NCBI RefSeq assembly: GCF_019748365.1
Contig: NZ_JAIEPN010000004.1
Span: forward strand, 49,138-113,137
Reading direction: 5' to 3'
DNA length: 64,000 nt
From: Novosphingobium sp.
GTDB lineage: Bacteria; Pseudomonadota; Alphaproteobacteria; Sphingomonadales; Sphingomonadaceae
Shown piece after piece: positions 41,724-50,496 of the stretch. A program made the position numbers and the translations under genes. Below the pieces are notes generated by a model. It made no database searches, was not told where the DNA came from, and saw nothing but the letters and a program-made list of their open reading frames with translations. Each line of letters begins with the position of its first letter. The stretch's first letter is position 1.

Positions 41724-41996
41724 ATGAGCATCACATTGCAGAACATGCTCCCGGGTGCAGATATCCGCTATTCGCTGGACATGACGCCGATGCTGCCGGA
41801 GGGCGCAACCTTGACAGCAGCGGCGATCACGATGCGGCTTGGCGAAGATCGCGCGAGGGTGACGGCGAGCGTCCAGGGCACGAAAGCGATCGTGCGCGTG
41901 GAAGCTCGCGAGCTCGGTCCGGTGTCGTTCGATGTGATCGGCGTATTCAGCGACGGCCAGAAGGATGGCGAAACGATCCGCGTCCAGATCGTTTGA
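41724..41996 (+). CDS. Hypothetical small beta-sandwich-like phage protein (90 aa)
   Basis: This 90-aa protein (SITLQNMLPGADIRYSLDMTPMLPEGATLTAAAITMRLGEDRARVTASVQGTKAIVRVEARELGPVSFDVIGVFSDG) has the alternating strand pattern of an immunoglobulin-like fold. It is last in the plus-strand late module and converges on gene S 13 bp away. The function is unknown. Confidence 0.65.
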   Translation: MSITLQNMLPGADIRYSLDMTPMLPEGATLTAAAITMRLGEDRARVTASVQGTKAIVRVEARELGPVSFDVIGVFSDGQKDGETIRVQIV

Positions 41997-42009
41997 CGAA
42001 AATCGCCAC

Positions 42010-42486
42010 TCAGCGCGCCAGCCAGTCGGCCACTTCCTTGTCGATCGCCTCCAAGTCCGCCGGGGCGAAGCCGAGCAGGGGGCGGGCGGGATAGCGCACC
42101 TTGATCGAGTTCGGGATCTTCGGATCGACCGGGGCGGTGAGGCCATAGTGGTGGATCTCGGCGGTGCCGGCCACCAGCGGGCGGAACGCTACCTCGATCT
42201 CATCCGGCCGGGCGAAGGCGCGCAGGTTTCGGGCGAGGCTGGCCTTGGGGAACATGCGGCCCCGGCGCTTGCGCAGACGGCCGCGCCTGTCTCGCTTCGA
42301 TTTGCGCGGTTCCATGGGGGCGCCATCGGGCGTCACGTTGTCGCGGATGCGGGCGGCGTTGGCATCGCGCAGGGCCTTGCCGATCTTGCGGGTGAGGCCG
42401 ATCCGCTCACCCGGTTCCAGCTTCTGCAGCACGCCGCCGAGCCAGGGGGCGAGGGCGTCCAGGCTGTCCGCCTGCGTTTCGCTCAT
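42010..42486 (-). CDS. S: Tail completion protein S (P2 gpS, phage virion morphogenesis family)
   Basis: This 158-aa protein has LEPGERIGLTRKIGKALRDANAARIRDNVTPDGAPMEPRKSKRDRRGRLRKRRGRMFPKAS, the gpS pattern. It is needed for joining or finishing the tail. It overlaps gene R by 4 bp. Confidence 0.9.
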   Translation of the reverse strand: MSETQADSLDALAPWLGGVLQKLEPGERIGLTRKIGKALRDANAARIRDNVTPDGAPMEPRKSKRDRRGRLRKRRGRMFPKASLARNLRAFARPDEIEVAFRPLVAGTAEIHHYGLTAPVDPKIPNSIKVRYPARPLLGFAPADLEAIDKEVADWLAR

Positions 42487-42965
42487 GATTCGGGGAGGGG
42501 CGCGAGCTGCTGGCCGTCATGCCAGATCGAGAGGACCGGGCCGGGGCGCGTGGGCTCGCCATCGGGATCGATGGGGACGGGCTGCGCGATGGGGGTGAGG
42601 TGCCACTGCCCTTCGCCCTGCGGCGCCGCGGCGACGCATTCATCGAGGGTGAGCACGATCTGCACATCGAAGGTCTTGTCGTCGAGGATATCGACTTCGA
42701 ACGGGAAGCCGTTCTGCCCGCCGGGGGCGAGCACCTCGGGCTGCTGCTGCCGCAGCCATTCGGTGACGGCGAAGAAGGGGACGGCGGGATCGCCTGCGAA
42801 TTCCTTGAGCAGAACGGTGAGTTGGTATTCCCACGCGAAGCCGTGCGCGCCGAGCCGGCTGCGGACGCGGCCTTTCTCGATCCACATCGCCAGCGCATCG
42901 GGATTGCGCCCCAGTTCGGGCATCAGCGCCACCAGCATGGCGCGCAGCGAGGCGGGCTTTTTCAT
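42483..42965 (-). CDS. R: Tail completion protein R (P2 gpR)
   Basis: This 160-aa protein starts KKPASLRAMLVALMPELGRNPDALAMWIEKGRVRSRLGAHGFAWEYQLTVLLKEFAGDP, as in gpR. Head-proximal tail end protein. It lies next to S, as in P2, and overlaps the 48-aa gene upstream. Confidence 0.92.
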   Translation of the reverse strand: MKKPASLRAMLVALMPELGRNPDALAMWIEKGRVRSRLGAHGFAWEYQLTVLLKEFAGDPAVPFFAVTEWLRQQQPEVLAPGGQNGFPFEVDILDDKTFDVQIVLTLDECVAAAPQGEGQWHLTPIAQPVPIDPDGEPTRPGPVLSIWHDGQQLAPLPES

Positions 42966-43108
42966 TCGCCCGGTTCGGCCTGGTCGACCGGCTGCGGCGC
43001 GTGCTGGCCCGAGAGCAGGTGCCAGTGCGACTGGAAGGCGACGCCGAGCGCGGTGGCGGCGCTGAGGCCGCTGACGATCGAGATCAGCGCGAGGATGAAA
43101 TCACCCAT
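42962..43108 (-). CDS. Small membrane protein (48 aa) in the lysis position
   Basis: ATG 43108 gives GDFILALISIVSGLSAATALGVAFQSHWHLLSGQHAPQPVDQAEPGE, one transmembrane helix followed by a polar tail. It overlaps the upstream 123-aa membrane gene by 8 bp. In P2 this position holds lysis genes (Y, K, lysB, lysC), so a holin or spanin-type role is likely but unproven. Confidence 0.6.
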   Translation of the reverse strand: MGDFILALISIVSGLSAATALGVAFQSHWHLLSGQHAPQPVDQAEPGE

Positions 43109-43472
43109 TGCTTGTGTCCTGCGATAGCCCGATGCGGCGCTTGAACAGGAAGGCGGCGCCATCGAGCAGAAGGGGGAAGCCGACGAAGCCCTGCGCCATG
43201 GCGAGGAGCACGGCGGCGACCGGGTTGAGGTGATAGTAGCTCACCAGCACAACCGAGGCGGTGGCGAAGGCGGGAAGGGCCGAAAGCTCTGCAATCGCGA
43301 TGTAGCGGCGGCGGCGCACCCAGTGGACCGCGAGCGCGGGATCGGTGGGCGCATCGGCGCTATCGCCATAGAGCTTGAGGCCAAGCTTGGCGACCACGAT
43401 GGTGGTGCTGGCGAAGAGGCTGGCCATCCACCAGAACAGGAATTCCAGCCAATCGTCAAAGTCGCTGCCCAT
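43101..43472 (-). CDS. Putative holin (multi-span membrane protein)
   Basis: This 123-aa protein has three hydrophobic segments: WLEFLFWWMASLFASTTIVVAKLGL, YIAIAELSALPAFATASVVLVSYY and PVAAVLLAMAQGFVGFPLLLDGAAFLF. Charged linkers (HWVRRRRY, KRRIG) separate and end them. It is between tail genes X and R, where P2 carries its holin gene Y. A holin call rests on context and topology only. Confidence 0.6.
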   Translation of the reverse strand: MGSDFDDWLEFLFWWMASLFASTTIVVAKLGLKLYGDSADAPTDPALAVHWVRRRRYIAIAELSALPAFATASVVLVSYYHLNPVAAVLLAMAQGFVGFPLLLDGAAFLFKRRIGLSQDTSNG

Positions 43473-43473
43473 A

Positions 43474-43707
43474 TCAATCCCACAGGTTCACGGTTTCGAG
43501 GGTGCTGGAGGTGGCGGCCTGCGGCGGGTCTGGCAGAAGCACGGTTGTGCCTTCCGCGATCACAGTGCCCAGTTCGGCGATGCTGGCCCCGCCGTTACGA
43601 TTGAGCTCGAACGCGGCCTCGACCACGCCGCCGGCGGTGGTGCCGAGCTCGCGCCAGCAGATGAGATCCAGCGTATCGCCCTCGCGCGCGGGTGCGGTGA
43701 TCGTCAT
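43474..43707 (-). CDS. X: Tail protein X (P2 gpX)
   Basis: From ATG 43707 a 77-aa protein with the gpX pattern: EGDTLDLICWRELGTTAGGVVEAAFELNRNGGASIAELGTVIAEGTTVLLPDPP. LysM-like; attaches to tail structures. Overlaps gene L by 1 bp. Confidence 0.9.
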   Translation of the reverse strand: MTITAPAREGDTLDLICWRELGTTAGGVVEAAFELNRNGGASIAELGTVIAEGTTVLLPDPPQAATSSTLETVNLWD

Positions 43708-44180
43708 CAGATCAGCTCCACGGTGCAGCGCGGGGTGCCGATCAGATCGCGGATGGCCTGCGTGCAGAGGCGGCGATAATCGGCGGCGGTGAGGCGTTCG
43801 TCTTCGGCCACGGTCTGGCCGTGGGCGGTGGCGCTCATGTCGCGGTGAAGGTCCGCCAGCTCGGCGGCCGCGGCGAAGCGGACGGCGCGGGTGAAGAGGA
43901 GGACGCCGCGCGGCTTGCCGCCGAGGGTGCGGTCGGGCTGGAATTCGGCCAGGGCGGTGATCCCTTCGCCCTCGCGCGCGGCGCGCCAATCGGCCAGTTC
44001 GCCATCGACGGTGAGGAGGCCGCCCTCGATCGCGGCGATGAGTCGGGCGTGGGGCACGGTATCGCCCAGGCGCAGCTCATCGCGCATGGCGTTCACATCG
44101 ATGGACGGCCAGAAGCCATCGCCCGCGACCTCGGCATTCTCGGGCGATGCGGAGGGCGGAGGGACGGTGACGAAGGACAT
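43707..44180 (-). CDS. L: Head completion/stabilisation protein L (P2 gpL)
   Basis: This 157-aa protein has FWPSIDVNAMRDELRLGDTVPHARLIAAIEGGLLTVDGELADWRAA...DERLTAADYRRLCTQAIRDLIGTPRCTVELI, the gpL signature. It forms the head-tail connector ring. It is in the P2 order between M and X. Confidence 0.92.
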   Translation of the reverse strand: MSFVTVPPPSASPENAEVAGDGFWPSIDVNAMRDELRLGDTVPHARLIAAIEGGLLTVDGELADWRAAREGEGITALAEFQPDRTLGGKPRGVLLFTRAVRFAAAAELADLHRDMSATAHGQTVAEDERLTAADYRRLCTQAIRDLIGTPRCTVELI

Positions 44181-44272
44181 CGGGCTCGGTTCCTAACGGG
44201 GGGTGAGGGTTAGGGCCTTGCGGCTGCTGCCTCCGGCCCTGCCCGCCCCCCGGCGCGGGTGGCGCAGCTTGT

Positions 44273-45013
44273 TCAACTCGGTTCGGCAGGCGCGAGCTTG
44301 CCGAGATCGCGGGTGAGGGCCTCGATCAGCTTCTTGACGCCCACCGCCTTGTTGAGGCCGAGCGCAGCCTGCAGGTGGGTGAGGGCGGCTTCGATCAGCG
44401 CGCGCTTGCCGCCGGCGACGGCGCTTTCCGCTTCGGGATCGAAGGCTTCGGCGCGGGCGTGGAAGGCGAGGCCGAGTGCCTTTTCCAGCTTGGCGCGCAC
44501 CTGATCGTGCATGTCTGCATCGGCGACCAGCGCGGCGACGGCCTGCAGCGTTTCGAGATCCACCTGCGGCGGGGACTTGAGCCCGGCCTCGGCGAATTCC
44601 TCGGCGATCAGGGTGGCAGGCTTGCGCACGTAGCGTTCGGGCAGCGCCAGGCCGTGCTGCAGCACGTGGGCGGCGAGGCGCAGGGCATAGGACCAATCGG
44701 CAACGTCGATCGCCCAGATCAGCATGGTGGTGACGATCTCATCCTGCGCGGCGGTTTCGGCAGAGAGCGCGCCTTCGACCCACGGGCGGTAGCGATCGAT
44801 CATGCCGCGCTTGGCTTCGATCTTGCGCTCGACGCTTTCGATATTGCGCAGTTCGTTGAGATCGATGCCCAGCGCGGCGAGGAGGAGCTGGTATTCGGTG
44901 GCGACGGGGCCATCGACAGGCATGGCAGGCGCGCCGCTGGCGGCCTCTGCCGTGCCCGAGGCGAGGCTGGCGAGGACGCGCTGGCGGTGGGCGAGGGCGG
45001 GGCTGAAAGACAT
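44273..45013 (-). CDS. M: Terminase small subunit/endonuclease M (P2 gpM)
   Basis: ATG 45013 (47th codon of the tracked ORF) yields 246 aa: SFSPALAHRQRVLASLASG, LLAALGIDLNELRNIESVERKIEAKRGMIDRYRPWVEGAL, IWAIDVADWSYALRLAAHVLQHGLALPERYVRKPATLIAEEFAE. This is the gpM core, which cuts cos DNA with gpP. It is longer than P2 gpM by a charged N-terminal extension. Confidence 0.92.
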   Translation of the reverse strand: MSFSPALAHRQRVLASLASGTAEAASGAPAMPVDGPVATEYQLLLAALGIDLNELRNIESVERKIEAKRGMIDRYRPWVEGALSAETAAQDEIVTTMLIWAIDVADWSYALRLAAHVLQHGLALPERYVRKPATLIAEEFAEAGLKSPPQVDLETLQAVAALVADADMHDQVRAKLEKALGLAFHARAEAFDPEAESAVAGGKRALIEAALTHLQAALGLNKAVGVKKLIEALTRDLGKLAPAEPS

Positions 45014-45169
45014 GGGCGCGGGTTCCTGCTGGGGGGTGGGCACGCTATCCGGCGCTTGCCCGACCGGTTTGGTTATGCGGCATCCGCCACCCTCCCCGGC
45101 CTCTGTCTGGGCTCTTGCGGTCCCGGCCCGAATGCCAGAAACCGCCGTCAAAGCCTCTCGGGTTGTCCC

Positions 45170-46297
45170 TTAGACCGGGCGAGCCGGGGCGGCGCCGATG
45201 ACGATGTTCTCGACCAGCGCGACCAGTTCGTAATCCTCGACCACGTAGTCTTCGTTGACGCTCTCGTAGTTGGCGATCCGGTTGTATTCCGGTTCGTCCT
45301 TCAGGTAGCGGCGGCGGGTGCCCTCCTGATAGTAGATCGAGAGGTTCTTGAGCGTGGTGATCAGGATTGCATTGGCCGGGAAGAACGGCACCGTCACAGC
45401 CTGAAGACCGCCGATCGTTTTGTTGGAGCGGATGATGCGATCCGTCGCTTCAACTTCGGTAGCCGTCGCGCCGGTGGTCTGTGCGATGGTGAAGTACTTG
45501 TCATCGACCAGATCGCTGCCAATGATCACCACCAGATCGGTGCGATTGCGGTGCCATTCGGGCAGGAGGCGCTTGGCATCGAGCACGAGGGCATCGAGCG
45601 AGCTGTAGTCCGCGGCGGCCGTAGTCGAATGACCGGGCTGCGCGGAAGTCGCGTTGGGATCGAACAGCACCACGCCGGGCTTGACGTAGATCGCGCGCAG
45701 AGCGGCGTTGTTCGTGCCATTGGTGCGGACGGTGAGCGCGCCATCGTTCATCACCTGAGCGGGGGCGCGATCGCGGATCTTCTTGAGCCAACCGATGTTG
45801 ACATCCTGCAGCAGCGGGTTGGCGACGCGATCGGTGGTGGCGGCGGCGGAAGTGCCGTTCCAACCGATCATGATGCGGTCGCGCGCCTGCTGGCGCAGGA
45901 TTTCATCGCGCAGCAGCGTCTCGAATTCCGGACGGTGGCGCCAGGCATCGAGCAGGCCGTAAGCCATCGCCCAATCGAAATCGGTCTTGCGGCAGAAATA
46001 GGTGTTGGTTTCCGCGCTGCCGGTCGGATCGGCCGGATTGCGCCGCGCGCCGCCCGAGGTGTCCGTCCGGCCCGCCATGCTGCGGGTGGTGCCGAGGCCG
46101 AGGGTCTGCTCGGTCTGATCGACGACCGGAGTGACGTTGATCATGTTCAGGAATTCGGACGATTCGCGCATCTTGACTTCGAGGCGCTGCTCGACCGCCG
46201 GATCGACCGAGAACTTGGTGGTGGCATCCTCGACGCCGTTGAGCAGCGCGATCTGGCTGACGTAGGCGTTGAAGCGGAGCCGGGTTTCGTTGCGCAT
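45170..46297 (-). CDS. N: Major capsid protein N (P2 gpN)
   Basis: This 375-aa protein starts NETRLRFNAYVSQIALLNGVEDATTKFSVDPAVEQRLEVKMRESSEFLNMINVTPVVDQTEQTLGLGTTRSMAGRTDT, typical of P2-family capsid proteins of the HK97 fold. In P2 it is processed by gpO. It sits between M and O as expected. Confidence 0.96.
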   Translation of the reverse strand: MRNETRLRFNAYVSQIALLNGVEDATTKFSVDPAVEQRLEVKMRESSEFLNMINVTPVVDQTEQTLGLGTTRSMAGRTDTSGGARRNPADPTGSAETNTYFCRKTDFDWAMAYGLLDAWRHRPEFETLLRDEILRQQARDRIMIGWNGTSAAATTDRVANPLLQDVNIGWLKKIRDRAPAQVMNDGALTVRTNGTNNAALRAIYVKPGVVLFDPNATSAQPGHSTTAAADYSSLDALVLDAKRLLPEWHRNRTDLVVIIGSDLVDDKYFTIAQTTGATATEVEATDRIIRSNKTIGGLQAVTVPFFPANAILITTLKNLSIYYQEGTRRRYLKDEPEYNRIANYESVNEDYVVEDYELVALVENIVIGAAPARPV

Positions 46298-46363
46298 TGT
46301 CTCTTCCTTGGTGCGGGTGGCGCGGGGCTTTGGCGGATCGGCGGGAGCGTTTGAGGGGCGGGA

Positions 46364-47242
46364 TCAGCAGTCGGTCTTGATCGTGTCCGGTGCGCCGCCG
46401 GTGGCGGGGGCGCGCTGCTGGAACTTGTTGGCGGGGGTATTTTCGAGCAGCTCGCGGAAGGTCTTCACTTCGGCCTCCAGCGCGGCGGTGCGGGCCTGAC
46501 TGGCTTCGGTGAAGGCCTTTACGGTGCTGGCCATCTCGGTCATCACCGCGCCGATCTGGGCGAAGGCGGCAGCGGTGGCCGCTTCACCTTCGGGTGCCGC
46601 CGCCGGTGGGGAGGGGGGCGCCGGCGGCGACTTCGGTTCGGCAGGCTTGCCGGAAAGGCTGTCCACGAAAGCGCTGATCTTGGCGAAGAGGCCGGTGGTC
46701 GGATCGGCGGGCGGGGTTTCCTCGGCGAGTTCGATCATCACTTCCTCGGCGGCGGTGAAGAGGTTCGCCTTGTCCTGCTTGCGGTGGGCGAGGGGGTTGT
46801 TCTCCCCCTGCGAGGCGGCGAACTGCAGCATTTCGGTGCCGAGGCTGGCCGGGCTGTCCGTGACGGCGAGGCCGACCAGGTAGGCCTTGCCGGTGCCGGC
46901 GAAATTGGGCGCGATCTCGACCGAAGAATAGAGCTTCTGGCCCTTCTTGTTCATCGCGATCAGGGGATCGAGGGCATCCACCTCGGCGAAGAGGGCGAGA
47001 AGCTTCTTGGGCTTGCCGCCCACATTCAACTCGACGGTATCGGTCTTGAGGCTGAGCACATCGCCATAGGCCTGGAACGGGCCATCGGCGGTGATCCCGC
47101 GCACATGTTCGAGGTTGACCCGCGCGGCATAGGTTTCGCGGTTGTAGGTCTCGGCCGCGTCGAGCAGCCACTGGCGGTCGATCGCGCGGCCATCGGTGGT
47201 GGCGCCTTCGACTGCGACGCGGAAGAAACGGGTCTTGGCCAT
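46364..47242 (-). CDS. O: Capsid scaffolding protein/protease O (P2 gpO)
   Basis: This 292-aa protein has an N-terminal serine-protease region (KTRFFRVAVEGATTDGRAIDRQWLLDAAETYNRETYAARVNLEHVRGITADGPFQAYGDVLSLKTD, then VGLAVTDSPASLGTE) and a C-terminal helical scaffold with a Pro-rich hinge (KSPPAPPSPPAAAPEGE). It drives capsid assembly and maturation cleavage. It is divergent from gene P across dyad C. Confidence 0.94.
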   Translation of the reverse strand: MAKTRFFRVAVEGATTDGRAIDRQWLLDAAETYNRETYAARVNLEHVRGITADGPFQAYGDVLSLKTDTVELNVGGKPKKLLALFAEVDALDPLIAMNKKGQKLYSSVEIAPNFAGTGKAYLVGLAVTDSPASLGTEMLQFAASQGENNPLAHRKQDKANLFTAAEEVMIELAEETPPADPTTGLFAKISAFVDSLSGKPAEPKSPPAPPSPPAAAPEGEAATAAAFAQIGAVMTEMASTVKAFTEASQARTAALEAEVKTFRELLENTPANKFQQRAPATGGAPDTIKTDC

Positions 47243-47338
47243 CGGTATGCTCCGGTTCGGGTGTGGCTGGCTGGTGGCGGATCAGCCGGGCCGGACGGGT
47301 GCAAAAGGCATTCGGCGCGGCAACCTTGCAACGCGGGC

Positions 47339-47365
47339 GCGTTGTGAGGGCAGGGGTCACAACAG
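47339..47365. promoter_or_regulatory. Late activator dyad C between divergent genes O and P
   Basis: GCGTTGTG (47339-47346) with CACAACAG (47358-47365), 11-bp spacer. The right arm matches dyads A and B at six of eight bases. The centre is 59 bp upstream of the gene P start (47411), close to the 57 bp seen for V and J, and 110 bp from O. Confidence 0.72.
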
Positions 47366-47410
47366 GGCGACATGGGCCGCGCGGGCGGCGCGGGCATAGC
47401 GTGCCGCCGC

Positions 47411-49318
47411 ATGGAGCTGCCGCCCGACAACGATAATCCCCTGCCCGAGGAGGACGACGCGCCCGAGGCCGATGCGGCAGCGGGCGGTCTTGCCGCGCCG
47501 GTCGTTTCGCTGCCGGCGGTGGTGGCGAAGCGGCTGCAGGCCCGCTCGCTCTACTGGCGGGGCTGGTCGATCACCCAGATCGCGGACGAGCTGGCCATCC
47601 CCTACACCACGGTGGCGAGCTGGAAGGTGCGGCATGGCTGGGACAAGGCGAGCCCGGTGGAGCGCGCGGAGGAATGCCTCTGGGTCCGCTACAGCCAGCT
47701 CATCGCGAAGGAGAAGAAGACCGGGCACGACTTCAAGGAGATCGACCTCCTCGGGCGGCAGTTCGAGCGGTTTGCCCGGCAGCGCAAGTATGAGGGCGAG
47801 GGCGGGAACGAGGCGGACCTAAACCCGAAGCGCAGCAACGGGGCCAAGGCGGCGAACGCCAAGAAGGACGCCGAAAAGAACCTGATCACGCCGGACATGA
47901 CCGCGCTGCTGCGCGCGGACATGGAGGCAAACCTCTTCGGCCATCAGGAAGACTGGCTGAATACCACCAGCCTGCGCACGCGCATGATCGTGAAGAGCCG
48001 CCAGATCGGCGCGACCTGGTACTTCGCGCGCGAGCGCCTGCTGGTGGCGCTGGAGACCGGCAAGAACCAGATCTTCCTTTCGGCGAGCCGGGCGCAGGCC
48101 AACATCTTCCGCGCCTACATCGTGCAGTGGGTGCAGAAGGTTTGCGGCGTCACCCTGAAGGGCGACCCGATCGTCATCCAGCGCGGGGTGATCGAGGGCG
48201 AGGATATCGGCAGCAAGGTGCTGGAGCCGGTCGAGCTTTACTTCCTCGGCACCAATTACCGCACCGCGCAGGGTTATCACGGCGACGTGATCATTGACGA
48301 ATGTTTCTGGATCTACGGGTTCGAGGAGCTGTTCAAGGTCGCCGCCGCGATGGCGACGCACAAGATCTACACGCGCACCCTGTTCTCGACGCCCAGCACT
48401 CTGGCGCACGAAGCCTATGCGATGTGGAGCGGTGACCGGTTCAACCGGCGCCGCGCCAAGGCGGACAAGGTGCGGATCGACCTTTCGCACGATGCCCTCA
48501 AGAACGGCGCGATGGGGCCGGACGGGATCTGGCGCCAGATCGTCAACCTGTTCGATGCGATCGCCAAGGGTTTCGACCTGGTCGACGCCGAGGAGCTGCA
48601 GCGCGAGTATTCGGTCGACGAATTCGACAACCTGTTCCGCTGCATCTTCCTCGATGACAGCCAGTCGATGTTCCCGTTCGAAGTCATGCGGCGCTGCATG
48701 GTCGATAGCTGGGAGGTGTGGCGCGATTTCCAGCCCTATGCGCAGCGGCCCTATGCCGGCGAGGTGTGGCTGGGGTACGATCCGAACGCGAGCGAGAGCG
48801 CGACCGGGGACGACGCCGCGCTGGTGGCGCTGGCGGCGCCCACCAAGCCCGGCGGCAAGTTCCGCGTGCTGGAAAAGCAGCGGCTGAAGGGCCTGCAGTT
48901 CGATGCGCAGGCGGACGCGATCAAGGCCATGACGGCCAAGTACAACGTGACGCGGATCGCGATCGACACCACCGGCGCGGGCAAGGCCGTCCACCAGCTC
49001 GTGGCCAAGTGGTTCCCGACGGCCGAGGCGATCCACTATTCGCCGCTGGTGAAGAGCCAGATGGTGCTGAAGGCCAAGAACGTGATCACGGCCGGGCGGC
49101 TCGAATTCGATGCCGGTTGGCTGGATGTGATGGCCAGCTTCATGGCGATCCGGCCCGAGATCACCAAGCAGGGCATCACTTATACCGCAGGCCGCGCCGG
49201 GGGCGTGGGCCATGCCGATCTTGCCTGGGCGATCATGCACGCCCTCTATTTCGAACCGCTCGATGCATCGGATCCGGGCGGTGGTTCCACGCTGGAGATT
49301 TTCGATGGCGAATCCTGA
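47411..49318 (+). CDS. P: Terminase large subunit P (P2 gpP, ATPase/nuclease)
   Basis: ATG 47411 gives 635 aa: an N-terminal HTH (LYWRGWSITQIADELAIPYTTVASWKVRHGW), then an ATPase with the adenine/Walker A region MIVKSRQIGATWYFARE, Walker B DVIIDECFW and a nuclease domain (WLGYDPNASESATGDDAALVALA, RIAIDTTGAGKAVHQLV, GGVGHADLAWAIMHALYFEP). It packages DNA into proheads. The portal gene overlaps its end by 14 bp. Confidence 0.95.
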   Translation: MELPPDNDNPLPEEDDAPEADAAAGGLAAPVVSLPAVVAKRLQARSLYWRGWSITQIADELAIPYTTVASWKVRHGWDKASPVERAEECLWVRYSQLIAKEKKTGHDFKEIDLLGRQFERFARQRKYEGEGGNEADLNPKRSNGAKAANAKKDAEKNLITPDMTALLRADMEANLFGHQEDWLNTTSLRTRMIVKSRQIGATWYFARERLLVALETGKNQIFLSASRAQANIFRAYIVQWVQKVCGVTLKGDPIVIQRGVIEGEDIGSKVLEPVELYFLGTNYRTAQGYHGDVIIDECFWIYGFEELFKVAAAMATHKIYTRTLFSTPSTLAHEAYAMWSGDRFNRRRAKADKVRIDLSHDALKNGAMGPDGIWRQIVNLFDAIAKGFDLVDAEELQREYSVDEFDNLFRCIFLDDSQSMFPFEVMRRCMVDSWEVWRDFQPYAQRPYAGEVWLGYDPNASESATGDDAALVALAAPTKPGGKFRVLEKQRLKGLQFDAQADAIKAMTAKYNVTRIAIDTTGAGKAVHQLVAKWFPTAEAIHYSPLVKSQMVLKAKNVITAGRLEFDAGWLDVMASFMAIRPEITKQGITYTAGRAGGVGHADLAWAIMHALYFEPLDASDPGGGSTLEIFDGES

Positions 49319-50336
49319 GACCCTTCCGGCCCCTTCGGGCGTTTCCGCGTTTGCCTTTGGCGATGCGGTGAGCGTGCTCGATCGGCGCGAGCTGTTCGAC
49401 ATGTTCGAGGTGGCGCACAACGGGCGCTGGTATGAGCCGCCGATCAATCCGGCAGGCCTCGGCCGGGCCTATCGCATGGCGCCGCACCACCAGAGCCCGA
49501 TCCTGCTGAAGCGGAACATGCTGGTGGCTTCGTTCGTGCCGAGCCGCTGGCTGAGCAAGGCCGATTTTTCGCGCTGGGCGCTGGACTGGATCATCTTCGG
49601 CAACGCCTATCTGGAAAGCGTGCCCAACCTGGCCGGACGCCCCGCGATGCTGCGGCCTTCACCGGCGGCATGGACGCGCGTGGGCGTGAAGCCGGACACC
49701 TTCTGGTTTGCCCCGCGCACCTATAATTCGGCGGACGCGACACAGTTTGCACCCGGCACCGTGCACCACATGGCCGAGCCCGATCCGATGCAGGAAATCT
49801 ATGGCATGCCCGAATATCTGAGCGCGCTGCAGAGCGGCCTGCTCAACGAGAGCGCCACCCTGTTTCGCCGCAAGTTCTACATCAACGGCAGCCATGCCGG
49901 GTACATCCTCTATGTGGGCGAGGAGAGCTTTTCCGAGAAGGACAGCGAGGCGCTGCGCAAGGCCATGCGCGAATCGAAGGGTCCGGGGAATTTCCGCAAC
50001 TTCTTCCTGCACATCCCCAAGGGCAAGCCGGAGGGGGTGAAGATCCTGCCGATCGGCGAGGTGGGTGCGAAGGACAACTTCCTCGATATCAAGAACGTGA
50101 CGGCGGAGGATATGCTGGCCGCGCACCGCACGCCGCCGCAGCTTTGCGGCATCGTGCCCAAGAACACCGGCGGCTTTGGCAACGTGGTGGATGCCGCGCG
50201 CACGTTCTACCATCTCGAAATCGTGCCCATTCAAGACCGCATGCTGGAAGTGAACGACTGGCTGGGGCTCCCCGCGATCGCCTTTCAGGAGCCGGATTTT
50301 GCGAGGCTGGTGGCGGCGCCGGCGTCGAACCCCTGA
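49305..50336 (+). CDS. Q: Portal protein Q (P2 gpQ, PBSX-type)
   Basis: ATG 49305 gives 343 aa: FEVAHNGRWYEPPINPAGLGRAYRMAPHHQSPILLKRNMLVASFVPSRWLSKADFSRWALDWIIFGNAYLE and HIPKGKPEGVKILPIGEVGAKDNFLDIKNVTAEDMLAAHRTPPQLCGIVP, the portal signature of P2 and PBSX. It is the last head gene on plus. Confidence 0.95.
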   Translation: MANPETLPAPSGVSAFAFGDAVSVLDRRELFDMFEVAHNGRWYEPPINPAGLGRAYRMAPHHQSPILLKRNMLVASFVPSRWLSKADFSRWALDWIIFGNAYLESVPNLAGRPAMLRPSPAAWTRVGVKPDTFWFAPRTYNSADATQFAPGTVHHMAEPDPMQEIYGMPEYLSALQSGLLNESATLFRRKFYINGSHAGYILYVGEESFSEKDSEALRKAMRESKGPGNFRNFFLHIPKGKPEGVKILPIGEVGAKDNFLDIKNVTAEDMLAAHRTPPQLCGIVPKNTGGFGNVVDAARTFYHLEIVPIQDRMLEVNDWLGLPAIAFQEPDFARLVAAPASNP

Positions 50337-50494
50337 TTTCACGAGTTCCCCCGTGAAAGCGGGGGCCAGGCTGTTAGCGCAGCCCAAGCCGGCGGACTGG
50401 ACTCCGCCACGAACCGATCGAGCTCGAATCGATCCGTCCCGCTCCCCGGCCGGGGATGGAACGGATGCGGAACAAATGAAGCGGAGTCCAGTCC
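50337..50494. other. Palindrome-rich intergenic segment between portal and Dam methylase
   Basis: TTTCACG/CGTGAAA (50337-50343, 50352-50358) and CCCCCG/CGGGGG (50348-50353, 50360-50365) are mutually exclusive hairpins just after the portal stop. A 14-bp perfect inverted repeat, GGACTGGACTCCGC (50394-50407) with its complement (50481-50494), follows, with a CCCCGGCCGGGG palindrome inside it. The right arm contains the GGAG used as ribosome-binding site of the methylase. Confidence 0.7.
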
Positions 50495-50496
50495 CC

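Noticed and set aside
44193-44696. 167-aa minus-strand ORF overlapping gene M
   Set aside because: Out of frame with gpM; Arg-rich shadow.
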